DNA of 64,000 bases from Bactrocera neohumeralis. Lineage: Eukaryota; Arthropoda; Insecta; Diptera; Tephritidae. Numbering within the stretch: position 1 is the stretch's first letter; each line of letters starts with the position of its first letter. The notes under the pieces were generated by a model. That model saw nothing but the letters and a program-made list of their open reading frames with translations, was not told the origin of the DNA and made no database searches. Below are positions 54,474-64,000 of this stretch, piece after piece. Made by a program: the position numbers and the translations under genes. The DNA lies in contig NW_026089623.1 of assembly GCF_024586455.1 (NCBI RefSeq), positions 11,864,784-11,928,783 of the forward strand, written 5' to 3'.

Positions 54474-55954
54474 TTGCGGATCAACTGGCCACTAATATTT
54501 TTGATACTAATGACAATGGCTCCAACAGCAATGTCCATTTTAACCATCCAACCGATTCATGAAAACAGCGGATATGTGGAAATTAGTACATCCAAAACGG
54601 AAATTGTAGTTTCATCAGAATTTATAATACACGCCATAGATCCTTATGAAATTTTATATTTAATTAACAACCTGACTTTTAATACAAATCTCTTGAGGCC
54701 ATTACATCGCTATTTACTTAGGAATGAACTCTTAATCCTTAAAACAAAAGTCAAAACCTTAATACCTAAATCTAGTGGGAATAGGCATAAAAGAGGATTA
54801 TTTAATTTGGTTGGGACAATTAATAAATATTTATTTGAAACAATGGATGACATAGATAGAAAGGATATTGAGGATCACTTAAAGGCGATTGATGAAAATA
54901 TGCACAATTCTATTACAACCTTAAACCAACAACTTAAAATAAAAAAATATTTTGAAAAAACATTTAAATATTTAAAAACAACAATAGAACAAGACAGGGA
55001 AAAAATACTAGATTATGAAAGAGGAAATGATAAAATTCTAAAGGATGCTGCATTAAACAACATGTTTAACGAGCAAATCTTAAGAATACATATCCTTAAA
55101 GAAAAAATCGATCATATTCAAGATAGCATTGTAGCCGCCAAACATGGATTATTACATCCAGGAATTTTGACAAGTGAAGAAGTTGAAGTACGAAATAGAC
55201 CTATTTAAGTTGCAACATTTAAAAATGTTTGCAATTTAGTATGCAGAAAAACTGCTCCTTTTAATAGTAAAAGTACCACGAAATTTTAGCACAGTTCAAT
55301 TAAAAGTTATTCAGCCCATTTCAAATGAACAAATGAGAGAAATTACTTCCGTTTCAGAAACAGTTTTTAAATAATAACAATAATAAAACTTATACATAGT
55401 TTGAAAAAGACAAAACACTTAATGAATTAAAAATTTCAAAACATTGTATTTTTACAAAAACATGTCTATTAATTAAGAACGAAATAACAGAAATAATTGA
55501 AATTGACGATGAAACATTAATATTAAAAAATTTGAAAAATACTAAGATAGTACAAGACTGTGATCACAGGAAAGTAATACTGGAAGGAAATTATTTAATA
55601 CACTACCAAAATTGTACACTAGAAATTAACAATCAAATTTTCTCTAATAAGGTAAAAATATTCCAACAAAGATTTTACTTTCCTGTAAATGAAGAAACTA
55701 ATTTTACAAATAAAATTTAATTTGAAGAAATGAGACTGGAACATTTAAAGAACGTAGGAAAAATAGAAGAACTTAAGTACCATAAGAAAATTAATTATTC
55801 AATTTCATTTGTAATTTTTATTATTATTTTACTTTTAATAAACCTTCTCTTGTATATGTTAAGAAAACAAAAACAAATGCGAATAGAAGAAGAAGTTACA
55901 TCCCATGCTAACCCAAGAACAACAGCAAACACAGATGGTGTGAAGATAGTCTGA
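54474..55954 (+). pseudogene. errantivirus 1 envelope gene, frameshifted
   Basis: The first frame (54474-55208, 244 codons) has a hydrophobic leader (PLIFLILMTM), a furin-type RHKR site at residues 104-107 followed by GLFNLVGTINKYLF, and a heptad-like helical region. This is the layout of errantivirus Env proteins related to baculovirus F proteins. After 55208 the reading is broken through 55530. It then reads VILEGNYLIHYQNCTLEINN and, near 55795-55858, a transmembrane segment (SISFVIFIIILLLINLLLYM) with a short basic tail ending at 55954. Translation initiation is unclear: 54474 is TTG, and relatives use a spliced message. Confidence 0.85.
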
Positions 55955-55959
55955 TAGAT

Positions 55960-56232
55960 AAGAAGATACATTTATTTAAGAAAACCAGAAGATATGTAAA
56001 ATTAGGATATGAGAAGAAACACTGATCCTAAATAAATATTAAATGCAAATGCAGCCACATGATAGTAATAAAGGATAAGCAGCACTGTGGAATTTTCCCA
56101 CAGATAAGAATTTTTGTAAATTAGAAGATAAGTATTTTTGTATATATATAAAAGCAAGAAAATCTTTGAAATAAATAGACACATTTATTCTGACACTCTA
56201 AAGAGCCGGTCGCCTAAAATTGTTTCGTAATT
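55960..56232 (+). repeat. errantivirus LTR between the two proviral relics
   Basis: AT-rich, with TATATATATAAAAGCA near 56139, AAATAAATAGAC as polyadenylation-type signal, and the end AGCCGGTCGCCTAAAATTGT, then TTCGTAATT next to AGCGCGACA, a degraded primer-binding-site-like sequence. It could be the 3' LTR of relic 1 or the 5' LTR of relic 2. Its left boundary is uncertain and no second copy is present. Confidence 0.6.
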
Positions 56233-56244
56233 AGCGCGACATAC

Positions 56245-56825
56245 ATAAAACAGCGTTCTCCACTGCAAATGGACATTATGAATTTCTAAGAATGCCCTTC
56301 GGATTGCGAAATGCACTGGCAACGTTCCAAAGGCTAATGAACGATATATTAAAAGAATATATCGGCAAAATTTGCATTGTGTACATGAACGATATTCTAG
56401 TATTTTCTACAAGCGTAGAAGAGCACCTAGAATCATTGAGTAAAATTTTAATGAGAATAGAAGAAACAAATCTTAAGATCCAATTAAATAAATTGGATTT
56501 CCTAAGACAAGAAACAAAGTTCCTAGGTCACTTGATTACAAAAGATGGTAACCTTCAAAAGTGGAAGCAAAAGAAAAGATTCTACTTCCAAGAAGCGTTA
56601 AGGAAATAAAAGCATTTTTAGGTATTACGGGATAGTACAGGCGATTCATAAAGAATTGCTCGAAAACCGCATATCATTTAATAAAATATTTAACAAAGGG
56701 CGCAAAAATAATCGTTGAGGACAAAGCCTACAAAGATTCTTTCGATAAATTAAGAATGTTGATTAAAAATGACCCCATCCTTATTCACCCAGACTATGTG
56801 AAAATGTTTACTCTTGTCACAGATG
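56245..56825 (+). pseudogene. errantivirus 2 RT fragment
   Basis: Begins inside RT (GHYEFLRMPFGLRNALATFQ), then IVYMNDILVFS where motif C YxDD reads YMND, HLESLSKILMRIEETNLKIQ and TKFLGHLITKDG, then shifted frames (LLLSQMLV) up to Helentron copy E. Gag, protease and the start of RT are missing. The sequence is clearly different from errantivirus 1. Confidence 0.87.
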
Positions 56826-57330
56826 CTAGTAAGAGTATCTGACATAGCTGTAGTAGTTTCCGAGATATGTAAAAAAAACTTAGTAGGGGGCGGGGCCACG
56901 CCCACTTTTCCAAAAAAATTGCGTCCAAATATGCCCCTCCCTAATGCGATCCTTTGTGCGAAATATCACTTTAATATCTTTATTTATGGCTTAGTTATGA
57001 CACTTTATAGGTTTTCGGTTTCCGCCATTTTGTGGGCGTGGCAGTGGGCGGATTTTGCCATCTTCGAACTAAACCTTCTTATGGAGCCAAGGAATACGTG
57101 TACCAAGTTTCATCATGATATCTCAATTTTTACTCACGTTACAGCTTGCACGGACGGACGGACGGACAGACGGACGGACGGCCAGACAGACATCCGGATT
57201 TCGACTCTACCTGATCACTTTGTTATGTATAACCCTGATATGAGACTCTTTCAGTTTTAGGACTTACAAACAACCGTTATGTGAACAAAACTATAATACT
57301 CTCCTTAGCAACATTGTTGCGAGAGTATAA
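56826..57330 (-). mobile_element. Helentron-like element, copy E, half length
   Basis: Contains only the 5' half of the family (reverse orientation): from GACATAGCTGTAGTAGTTTC to GCGAGAGTATAA, with a 41-bp GTCY array (57150-57190, one GGCC variant). The 3' hairpin end is missing, so it is truncated or deleted together with errantivirus sequence. Confidence 0.82.
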
Positions 57331-57343
57331 TGAAATCAATATA

Positions 57344-57884
57344 TTAGGTTGTCAAAAAAGCCTTGCGGTATTTTCGCTAGTTGGCGCTGAAAGCGCGTAG
57401 TTTTAGTTTTATTCGTCGAATCGGGTCAGCTCTACCTTTTTGGAAAGCTCATTTCACGCACTAACACGTGTTTGATTGATTGTCGTTTCTTTTAAGTCGT
57501 TCGTGAGTTACAGCGTCGCAAACATGGAGCAAAATAAAGAGAAAATACGGCATATTTTACAGTACTACTACGATAAAGGCAAATAAGCATCTCAAGCCGC
57601 CAATAAAATTTGTGCAGTTTATAGACCCGATACAGTTTCCATTTCCACCGCACAACGATGGTTTCAACGTTTTCGTTCTGGTGTAGAGGTGGTCGAAGAT
57701 GCGCCACGCTCCGGAAGGTCTCTCGTCGAAAATTGCGGTTAAATCGCTGAATTGGTCGAAAGAGACCGGTATATTAGCAGCCGTAGCATCGGTCAAGAGC
57801 TGGGCATGAGTCATCAAAAATTCATTTCAATTTCAATAAAAAAAATATCAATAAAAATACCGCAAGACTTTTTTGACAACCCAT
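57344..57884 (+). mobile_element. mariner, 541 bp, internally deleted
   Basis: TIRs TTAGGTTGTCAAAAAAGCCT (57344) and inverted ATGGGTTGTCAAAAAAGTCT (57884), flanked by TA. Transposase starts at 57524 (MEQNKEKIRHILQYYYDKGK), a TAA follows, then SQAANKICAVYRPDTVS, STAQRWFQRFRSGVEVVEDA and ELVERDRYISSRSIGQELG, and it is lost at MSHQK. Only the paired-type DNA-binding region is left. A deletion derivative that could move only in trans. Confidence 0.9.
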
Positions 57885-58125
57885 TACATTATATAAAAAT
57901 CAACTTATAATTCAAAGAGCGCAAAGGTAATCAATAACAAAGAAAATAATACATCAAAGGAAAATAAGAAACATAATAAACGCAACACTTGAAAGCGACA
58001 TTTTAAAAATAATGCAAGAGAACCTACCGGAAAAAGGATTAATCGTAATTTACTGCCCAGTTGACAAATTATTTCTACAAATTCAAGAGTTATATATAAA
58101 ATTTTTCGCAAATAATGCAAATCTA
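57885..58125 (+). other. errantivirus 2 remnant between insertions
   Basis: A-rich sequence with the stretch MQENLPEKGLIVIYCPVDKL in one frame (58012-58120), perhaps an RNase H or tether piece of errantivirus 2. No motif allows a firm call. Confidence 0.4.
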
Positions 58126-59187
58126 ACAACTAAGAAAGGGCTAAGTTCGGGTGTCACCGAACATTCTATACTATCGCATGATAAAGTGATAATCGAGATT
58201 TCATTATCCGTCATTTACATATTTTTCAAATATCGTATTTGTGTAAAGTTTTATTCCGCTATCATCATTGGTTCCTAATGTATACGGATATATTATACAG
58301 AGAAGGCATCAGATGGAATTCAAACTAGCGTTATATTGGAAGAAGGCGTGGTTCTTAACCGATTTCACCCATATTTCGTACACGTCATCAGGGTGTTAAG
58401 AATATATTATATACCGAATTTCATTGAAATCGGTCTAGTAGTTCCTGAGATATGGTTTTTGGTCCATAAGTGGGCGACGCCACGCCCATTTTCAGTTTTT
58501 AAAAAAAGCTTGGGTGCAGCTTCCTTCTGCCATTTCTTTTGTAAAGTTTAGTGTTTATGACGTGTTTTGTTAGTCGGTTAAGGCACTTTTAGTGATTTTC
58601 AACATAACCTTTGTATGGGAGGTGGGCGTGGTTATTATCCGATTTCTTCCATTTTTAAACTGTATATGGAAATGCCTGAAGAAAACGACTCTGTAGAGTT
58701 TGGTTGGCATAGCTATAGTAGTTTCCGAGATACGTACAAAAAACTTAGTAGGAGCGGGGCCACGCCCACTTTTCCAAAAAAATTACGTCCAAATATGCCC
58801 CTCCCTAATGCAATCTCTTGTGCCAAATTTCACTAATATCTTTATTTATGGCTTAGTTATGACACTTTATAGGTTTTCGGTTTCCGCCATTTTGTGGGCG
58901 TGGCAGTTGGCCGATTTTGCCCATCTTCAAACTTGACCTTCTTATGGAGCCAAGGAATACGTGTACCAAGTTTCATCATGATATCTCAATTTTTACTCAA
59001 GTTACAGCTTGCACGGACGGACGGACGGACAGACAGACATTCGGATTTCGACTCTACTCGTCACCCTGATCACTTTGGTATATATAACCCTATATCTGAC
59101 TCATTTAGTTTTAGAACTTACAAACAACCGTTATGTGAACAAAACTATAATACTCTCCTTAGCAACATTGTTGCGAGAGTATAAAAA
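58126..59187 (-). mobile_element. Helentron-like element, copy F, full length
   Basis: Reverse orientation from AACAACTAAGAAAGGGCTAA with hairpin TTCGGGTGTCACCGAA to GCGAGAGTATAAAAAG. GTCY array 27 bp (59013-59039). The terminal CTCTCGC motif is changed to ATCGC near 58175. Confidence 0.87.
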
Positions 59188-59400
59188 GAAAATATAATAA
59201 ATAATATCAATAAAAAAGAACACAGAGTAAACATACAAAATTTTCAGAATAAATATATAAAGAATCATAGAGTTAACAAAGCACAACCAAGATACAAGGG
59301 AGTAGACAGCTTTAAAGAAGAGGGAAATCACTTAATATCTGAAGATTCATAGTTTAAAAAAACAAACAAGACTCAAGTTAAACGAAAATTCAGGATTAAT

Positions 59401-60901
59401 ATGGCGAAAATTACAATACTCTTAACGATAATAACGGCAATCAATGGACTTCTACAAATAAACAAGTTTGAAAACCAATCGGGATACACTAGAATAAGAA
59501 TCAGAGAGTTATAGATAGTGAATCAAACCACAAAGGTAATCCCTATACACCCCAATGAATTTAAGCGGATTATAAATAAAATTGAAAATAACTTAGAAAA
59601 TAATTTCAACCAATATAACAGGAATAACAGGGAAAAATTATACGAAGAAATAAAGTCAATTAAAGCAAAAATAAACACATTAATGCCTATAGGAAATAAC
59701 AGAAAACGCAGAGGACTATTTGATATTGTAGGGACTGCATACAAATGGCTCTTCGGAACAATGGACAATGAAGATAGGGAAGACATACTACAACATTTAG
59801 AAACAATAGAGAGAAACTATCATAAGATAATAGGAGCGGTAAATCAACAAATATATATAAATGACAACTTCAATAAATCCATTAATACATTAAAAAGAAC
59901 CACAGAAGACGATAGGACAGAATAACTAAAAACGTTTGAAAAAATAAATAAATCAAACGAAGAAATTATAAAACACATGCTTTATTCCGATCAGATGCTT
60001 AAACTTAAACACTCAGAAAGTAAAATTGAACAAATTCTAGAAAACATAGCTTCAGCAAGCATAATATATTACACCCTAGTATATTGACAACAGAAGAAAT
60101 TGAAATATTCAATACGACATTTTTAAATTAAAACACGTAGAGACAGGACACCTTTCATATAAAGATGACGCATTACTCTTAGCTATAAAAATACCAACTA
60201 CACACATTAAAACAGATCTAATACTAAGAACGCCATTACCTAATAGGCAACATTTTGAAATGATAGGAGAACAGAAATACATATGCAATTACAATATAAA
60301 TATACAGGAGAAACACATTTCAAAAATTTAAAAGAAATTAACGTCTGTCCGTTTAACCAATGTAAATACGAATCTAAAAATTACACAATGATCGAATATA
60401 TCGAAGACGATACTATCCTGATTAAAAATGCATATAAAATAGAAATTAAACAAAACTGTGACAACAGAGAAATTGTACTCGAAGGAGATGCATTAATAAA
60501 TTTTTATGATTTGTTTAATTCACTACCTGTCGTAAAGCATCGTAAAATCGTAAAATTATAAATTTTTACACTAGTTTTTTTATAATTTTACGATTTTACG
60601 ATGCTTTACGACAGGTTGTGAATTGCTCAATTGTAAAGTTGAGATAAAAAATAAATCATTCCAAAACCAAAAAGTTATTGTAGAAGATAGATATATTTTC
60701 CCTGAAAAAGAAACTGATCCATTACAGTTTGAAAAAGTAATAAATTTCTCAGAGATAATAATAAATCAACAAGTTGGAAGAATTAAAAATACACAAAAAT
60801 ATAAATTATGGCTTACGCATACTAATAATATTACGAATAGCAATAGGAATATTGGTAAAATGTATAATATATGTATAAGAGAAATAAAAATACAAATCTA
60901 A
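59401..60901 (+). pseudogene. errantivirus 2 envelope gene, broken
   Basis: ATG at 59401 opens a hydrophobic signal-like segment (AKITILLTIITAINGLL). An in-frame TAG at 59512 follows. The next frame (59518-59925) holds RKRR followed by GLFDIVGTAYKWLFGTMD, the furin site and fusion-peptide-like region, and a coiled helix. Stops at 59923 and beyond separate later pieces (NVCPFNQCKYESKNYTMIEY, DNREIVLEGDALINF, NCKVEIKNKSFQNQKVIVED). A palindrome interrupts it at 60517-60624. The transmembrane anchor is not seen. It belongs to the same protein family as errantivirus 1 Env but is clearly diverged. Confidence 0.85.
60517..60624. repeat. 44-bp perfect-type palindrome with 20-bp loop in env 2
   Basis: Arms 60517-60560 and 60581-60624 are reverse complements with one mismatch; the core is CCTGTCGTAAAGCATCGTAA. 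It contains direct CGTAAAATCGTAAAAT steps. It breaks the env reading between ALINF and the NCKVEI block. It could be a tiny foldback insertion or a template-switch product. Confidence 0.95.
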
Positions 60902-61104
60902 ATGTATAGCTGCAAATTCAACCTCTTTCAAGCGAGGAAAACACAAAAAAAAAAACAAATACCATAATTAGTCCAATGTCAGGTTCAAAACATGAACAAA
61001 ATAAAATAGAAACAACAATGTAACTATATTTTTTTAATCATTACTGGTAATAATAAGAAAACTTTGCAGCATTCAATGTTAGATATTCAATGAAGACCAT
61101 TGAA
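60902..61104. other. no gene seen
   Basis: A-rich sequence after env 2. Possibly proviral 3' end or LTR start, but no match to 55960-56232 was seen. Confidence 0.45.
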
Positions 61105-61290
61105 ACTAGGGGTGGAGGAGTCACATATTGACATAATAAACATACACTCAATAATAAATGAATAAACATTATTCACTTCAAGAAAGACTTCAAACCTGAA
61201 CTCTTTCTTGAAATAAAAGAAGCTTGGTTACACATTTTTGCTGATGAAACAAAAATCGATTTGGAATGCATGCAAATATTAATAAGAACA
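61105..61290 (-). repeat. dispersed repeat, copy 2 (partner at 2060-2190)
   Basis: The reverse complement shares the ordered blocks and the internal hairpin (TTTCAAGAAAGAGTTCAGG...TTCAAACCTGAACTC-type) with 2060-2190. The hairpin loop differs while the stem pairs, so stem changes may be compensatory. Confidence 0.8.
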
Positions 61291-61532
61291 TACATACATA
61301 AGTACATATGTATGAGTGCCAGCGAGCACACTACCCTGCCAACCATGAGCGGGTAAAAAACCAGATAATCAGTGGGTAATCCATAGGGTAATCATGTGTA
61401 CTTTAACATAGGCCGAGCGACAATTTTACCCAGTCACGTACGTATACATGTGATCATACATCTTTGTTGCGCTCATTCAGCAGTGTCATATAAAAAAGTA
61501 TATCTGTCCTGCTCTAATATCCCCACTCGACG

Positions 61533-61613
61533 GCTGATGCAGGGTTGCATTTTCTCTTTTTAAATAGCTGATACAGGGTTGCATTTTAAACAGCTGATGC
61601 AGGGTTGCATTTT
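61533..61613. repeat. GCTGATGCAGGGTTGCATTT repeat, three copies
   Basis: The 20-bp unit occurs at 61533, 61567 (one base changed) and 61593 with spacers of unequal length. Confidence 0.9.
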
Positions 61614-61744
61614 TTAATTCCTACTTTTAAAATTTCAAAGAAAACTTTTTAATTTTTAAAATTTTTATTTTATTTTTTACATTTTTACATAAAATTTATT
61701 ATAATTTATATACAAATAAAAATATATTTAATTTAAAAAAATAA

Positions 61745-62095
61745 TTAATATCTGAAAAAAGATTAATTAAAGAAAAGAATTATTACAACCTGAAAATAAA
61801 AGAGTGGAAAAATATTATAAAACATAAACACCTGAAAATAAAATAAAGATTGTTAATACCTGAAAATAGATAATAATTACATTGAAGAAAGATTAATTGT
61901 ATAAAATGATAATAATATCTGAAAAAAAGATTAATATTATCTGAAAGAATCAAATATATTGAATACAAATAGAATTTACTCTGAAAGCAAAGATTAATTA
62001 AATAAAAATAGTGATAAAATCTGAAAAGAAAGAATAAGTAAATAAAAATCGTAATAATATCTGAAATAAAAGAATAATATTATCTGATTATTTAA
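61745..62095. repeat. AT-rich degenerate array of CTGAAAA..AGATTAAT units
   Basis: At least nine CTGAAA motifs, most preceded by AT-rich ATAATAT and followed by AAAGATTAAT or AAAATAAA, spaced 20-60 bp. It looks like a decayed minisatellite. The ORFs here are low-complexity. Confidence 0.75.
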
Positions 62096-62744
62096 AATAT
62101 AAAGCAAACATTTGTTTTCACATATTATATTGGATTGTGCAGGCCTCCTTAAACGCATAAAATACATACTTATGTACATATGTAATTATTTTTGGGTATT
62201 ATATTGAACTGCGCAATCCAATTTCAAACAACACACACTTTTTCTCACATACTTACTTAACAATTTATATTTGCTGCTTCTGATGATATTGCTGCAGCTG
62301 CTAATTCCAATGCTATAAAAACAAATGAAGTAATTATTTGCAAATTATTAAAAAAAATCATTAACTTACCTTCTTGTTGTACGAGCCTCCTTTACGATGG
62401 TACGATCACGAATAACATGCGTCTTTCAATCGTTTTTTTTATTACCCTTTTTTGGGATTTTCTTTTGTCACTATTGACAATTATGTTTTCTCCTTCGCAC
62501 TCATTCAAATAAATCAAGAGATGAAAGAAACTTTTTTTCATCGCATTTAGGTAAACAAAAAATAATCCGAAAATGGCGTTGGTGTTAATGTATAGAGAAA
62601 AAATGTGTAGTTGTATTGGAATATTTGTCTCAAGCGGGTAGCCGTGGTTGGCAGGGTACAGTAAATGTTACATAGAAATAAAGATCAAGCTCAGTTGAAA
62701 TGAAGAGCGAAGCAAAGAAGCTTGAGTTTTTATTGCACCAAAAC

Positions 62745-63733
62745 TATATACTCGCTGTCACTTTTATTCGTGCATTGTGCAAGTTTTGAAGACTTGTTAT
62801 TGTTTGCTGTTTAATATGCAACACATGAATGTACATAACAAAAAGAATTTATTTATTTATTTTAATTTGACCTGTAAATAAATTTAGACATACTAGAAAA
62901 AAAATAATATTTTTTTTTTGTTCTAATCCATTCAATAAGTCAGCCTCCCATAAGTATCGTTTAATTAGATGTATTCCGAGTATTAACATAAGAAATAACA
63001 ATAAATGGCGTTTTTTTATATTCTATATCAGGCAGTGATTTACGTCCGTTTCCGAATGACCATTTATGGAAATTTAGCAATGCTGATGAGAGTTCTTTAT
63101 TGTGCACAAAATGTCGCAAAGAAATCATAAAATATAATCATTCTTTAATTAAATCGCAAACTCCAGAACAATCTTAAAGTCAACATTCTTCGGATCAACC
63201 TACATAGTAGTCAGGGTTCAACACATGGAAATTTCGTAATCGATAGGTACAATTTTGGGAGTTTCGCCAGTCAAAAAAAAATTGTATGTATACCTATGTT
63301 CGAAACTATTCAAATTCATAACTGCGATTGATAATTTTCCTGCTCAAAAATCTATGCACTTATTTTCTACAGAAAAATGTGTACATTTTAATCCAAATAT
63401 CAATAATTACAGGTTGCAAAGAACTTTTTACACGTCAAATAAGCTTGAAGAAATGCAAGAAATGGTAAAAAAGAAATTCGAAAACGATTTTAATGTTGTT
63501 CCTACTTCGAAAGCGGATATTATAATTCAAATAATAATTATTGCAAAAACTTTTGATTTTACCTGTCTGTTTCTGATTGGAAAGCCCTTCATTGTTATTT
63601 TTTATGTTAAGACTTGGAATACATCTATTAGAACAAATTTTCTTTTTGCTATGTACATTCATATTAAACAGCAAACAATAACAAGTCTTCAACACTTGCA
63701 CAATGCACGAATAAAAGTGACAGCGAGTATATA
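62745..63733. mobile_element. element with about 90-bp terminal inverted repeats
   Basis: TATATACTCGCTGTCACTTT at 62745 is inverted at 63733. The match continues for about 90 bp with two point differences and one 7-bp indel (CAACACA on the left only). The spacer of about 790 bp holds coding-like stretches. Either a long-TIR transposon or an inverted duplication. Flanks show no clear duplication. Confidence 0.8.
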
Positions 63734-63833
63734 CAAGACTGTCCATTTCACTCTGAACGCCATCTGCACGTATCTCATTACACTAATACCATGTTCAGAC
63801 CGAAAATTTAAAAGATTAGATTACATTTTTTAA
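63255..63833 (+). CDS. unrecognised open frame, 192 codons, overlapping the right inverted repeat
   Basis: Open from 63255 to 63833. The start AVG-like codon choice is doubtful because the first residues (GVSPVKKKLYVYL) follow no leader. Middle part YRLQRTFYTSNKLEEMQEMV KKKFENDF looks helical and charged; the last third is antisense to the left inverted repeat and so unlikely to be native protein. About 200 bp upstream, in another frame, FPNDHLWKFSNADESSLLCT and KCRKEII (63040-63140) look like a zinc-finger-type stretch. Both may be exons of a transposon gene I do not recognise. Confidence 0.35.
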   Translation: MGVSPVKKKLYVYLCSKLFKFITAIDNFPAQKSMHLFSTEKCVHFNPNINNYRLQRTFYTSNKLEEMQEMVKKKFENDFNVVPTSKADIIIQIIIIAKTFDFTCLFLIGKPFIVIFYVKTWNTSIRTNFLFAMYIHIKQQTITSLQHLHNARIKVTASIYKTVHFTLNAICTYLITLIPCSDRKFKRLDYIF

Positions 63834-64000
63834 ATATACCAATACTTAATCTGCACACTTGCCGCATTAACAGCAGCAACCACCAATCTCGTTCAGCAAC
63901 ATCCAATCCTTTCCAGCAACAGTAAGCAGTATAACCTGCCTCAATCTTCTACACTCTTATTTCAGTAATGGCGCACAGAAAACAATAACACAATATATAT
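63834..64000. other. right edge, no gene seen
   Basis: CAGCAAC-rich sequence (CAGCAGCAACCACCAATC, CAGCAACATCCAATCC) with no long frame. It may be the start of a feature outside the window. Confidence 0.4.

Larger units (their letters stand above)
61332..62658. mobile_element. unclassified element with TIR TACCCTGCCAACCA
   Basis: TACCCTGCCAACCA at 61332 is inverted at 62658. GCGGGTA lies close to both ends. The inside is non-coding and holds a short tandem repeat, an AT-rich degenerate array, and a pair of TATTATATTG.A.TG.GCA blocks (62122-62215). No target duplication could be recognised, so the superfamily is open. Confidence 0.65.

Noticed and set aside
61783..62179. Minus-strand 61-codon ORFs, very Tyr/Phe/Ile-rich
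   Set aside because: Low-complexity translation of the AT-rich CTGAAA array.

Overview
This window reads as eukaryotic, and most likely as heterochromatin-like or intergenic DNA of a higher fly. A tephritid fruit fly is my best guess, because of the mix of DINE-1/mini-me-like Helentrons with (GTCY)n microsatellites, 17.6/297/gypsy-type errantiviruses, BEL/Pao elements, RTE-like LINEs and mariner/Tc1, PIF/Harbinger, hAT and Tigger relics. That assignment is inference from family content. It is AT-rich, has introns of about 60 bp in two transposon genes, and contains two 100-N scaffold gaps (15745-15844 and 31805-31904). I found no convincing host protein gene, tRNA or rRNA gene. Almost everything I can name is a transposable element (TE) or a piece of one, mostly broken by frameshifts, stops or later insertions.

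Layout. 0-6 kb: small tandem repeats, a complete Tc1-like element (416-2040), a Helentron-like element (2629-3716), a mariner/IS630-like element turned into a 0.98-kb foldback (4045-5027) and a Helitron helicase fragment. 6-10 kb: a mariner (6203-8192) split by a PIF/Harbinger element (6284-7804), a MITE (8297-9018), a decayed Helitron-like repeat and a 108-bp tandem array. 10-22 kb: a decayed gene of an unnamed repeat family (10268-11825), RTE-like LINE fragments interrupted by a MITE, other LINE pieces, a gypsy gag fragment, a deleted mariner, a LINE ORF1 relic, a Myb/SANT relic and a Harbinger MITE. 22-28 kb: a Tigger/pogo-like element (22221-24521) carrying a MITE, a second copy of that MITE, and the longest LINE copy (25590-27895).

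28-38 kb: a BEL/Pao element with its LTR end near 28396, gag-pol remains from 31905 to 34960 and a 3' LTR-like end near 36290. A second unnamed repeat gene lies inside it (29786-31706), and its 3' LTR carries a third MITE copy. 38-44 kb: a 5.3-kb hAT element with a perfect 8-bp target duplication (38442-43770). It holds an R1-like LINE with a 12-bp target duplication and poly(A), and a Helentron. 44-49 kb: two Helentron copies nested in opposite orientation, a MADF-type Harbinger element and a LINE piece split by a mariner. 49-61 kb: two different errantivirus relics in tandem. The first keeps integrase and env frames and is split by a Helentron with a 154-bp internal array. The second is broken by two Helentron copies, a mariner and a small palindrome. 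61-64 kb: two unclassified elements with terminal inverted repeats.

The parts do not form a pathway. They record successive nested insertions, and several empty sites can be inferred exactly: TA for mariner/Tc1/Tigger, TAA for one MITE, 8 bp for hAT, 12 bp for the LINE and TT for the Helentron. The most interesting items are the two unnamed repeat-gene families, a MITE family with a TTAAAG duplication, the foldback mariner, the self-nested Helentrons with copy-specific microsatellite length, and the long-inverted-repeat element at the right edge. Calls rest on motif recognition by eye. No database search was run.
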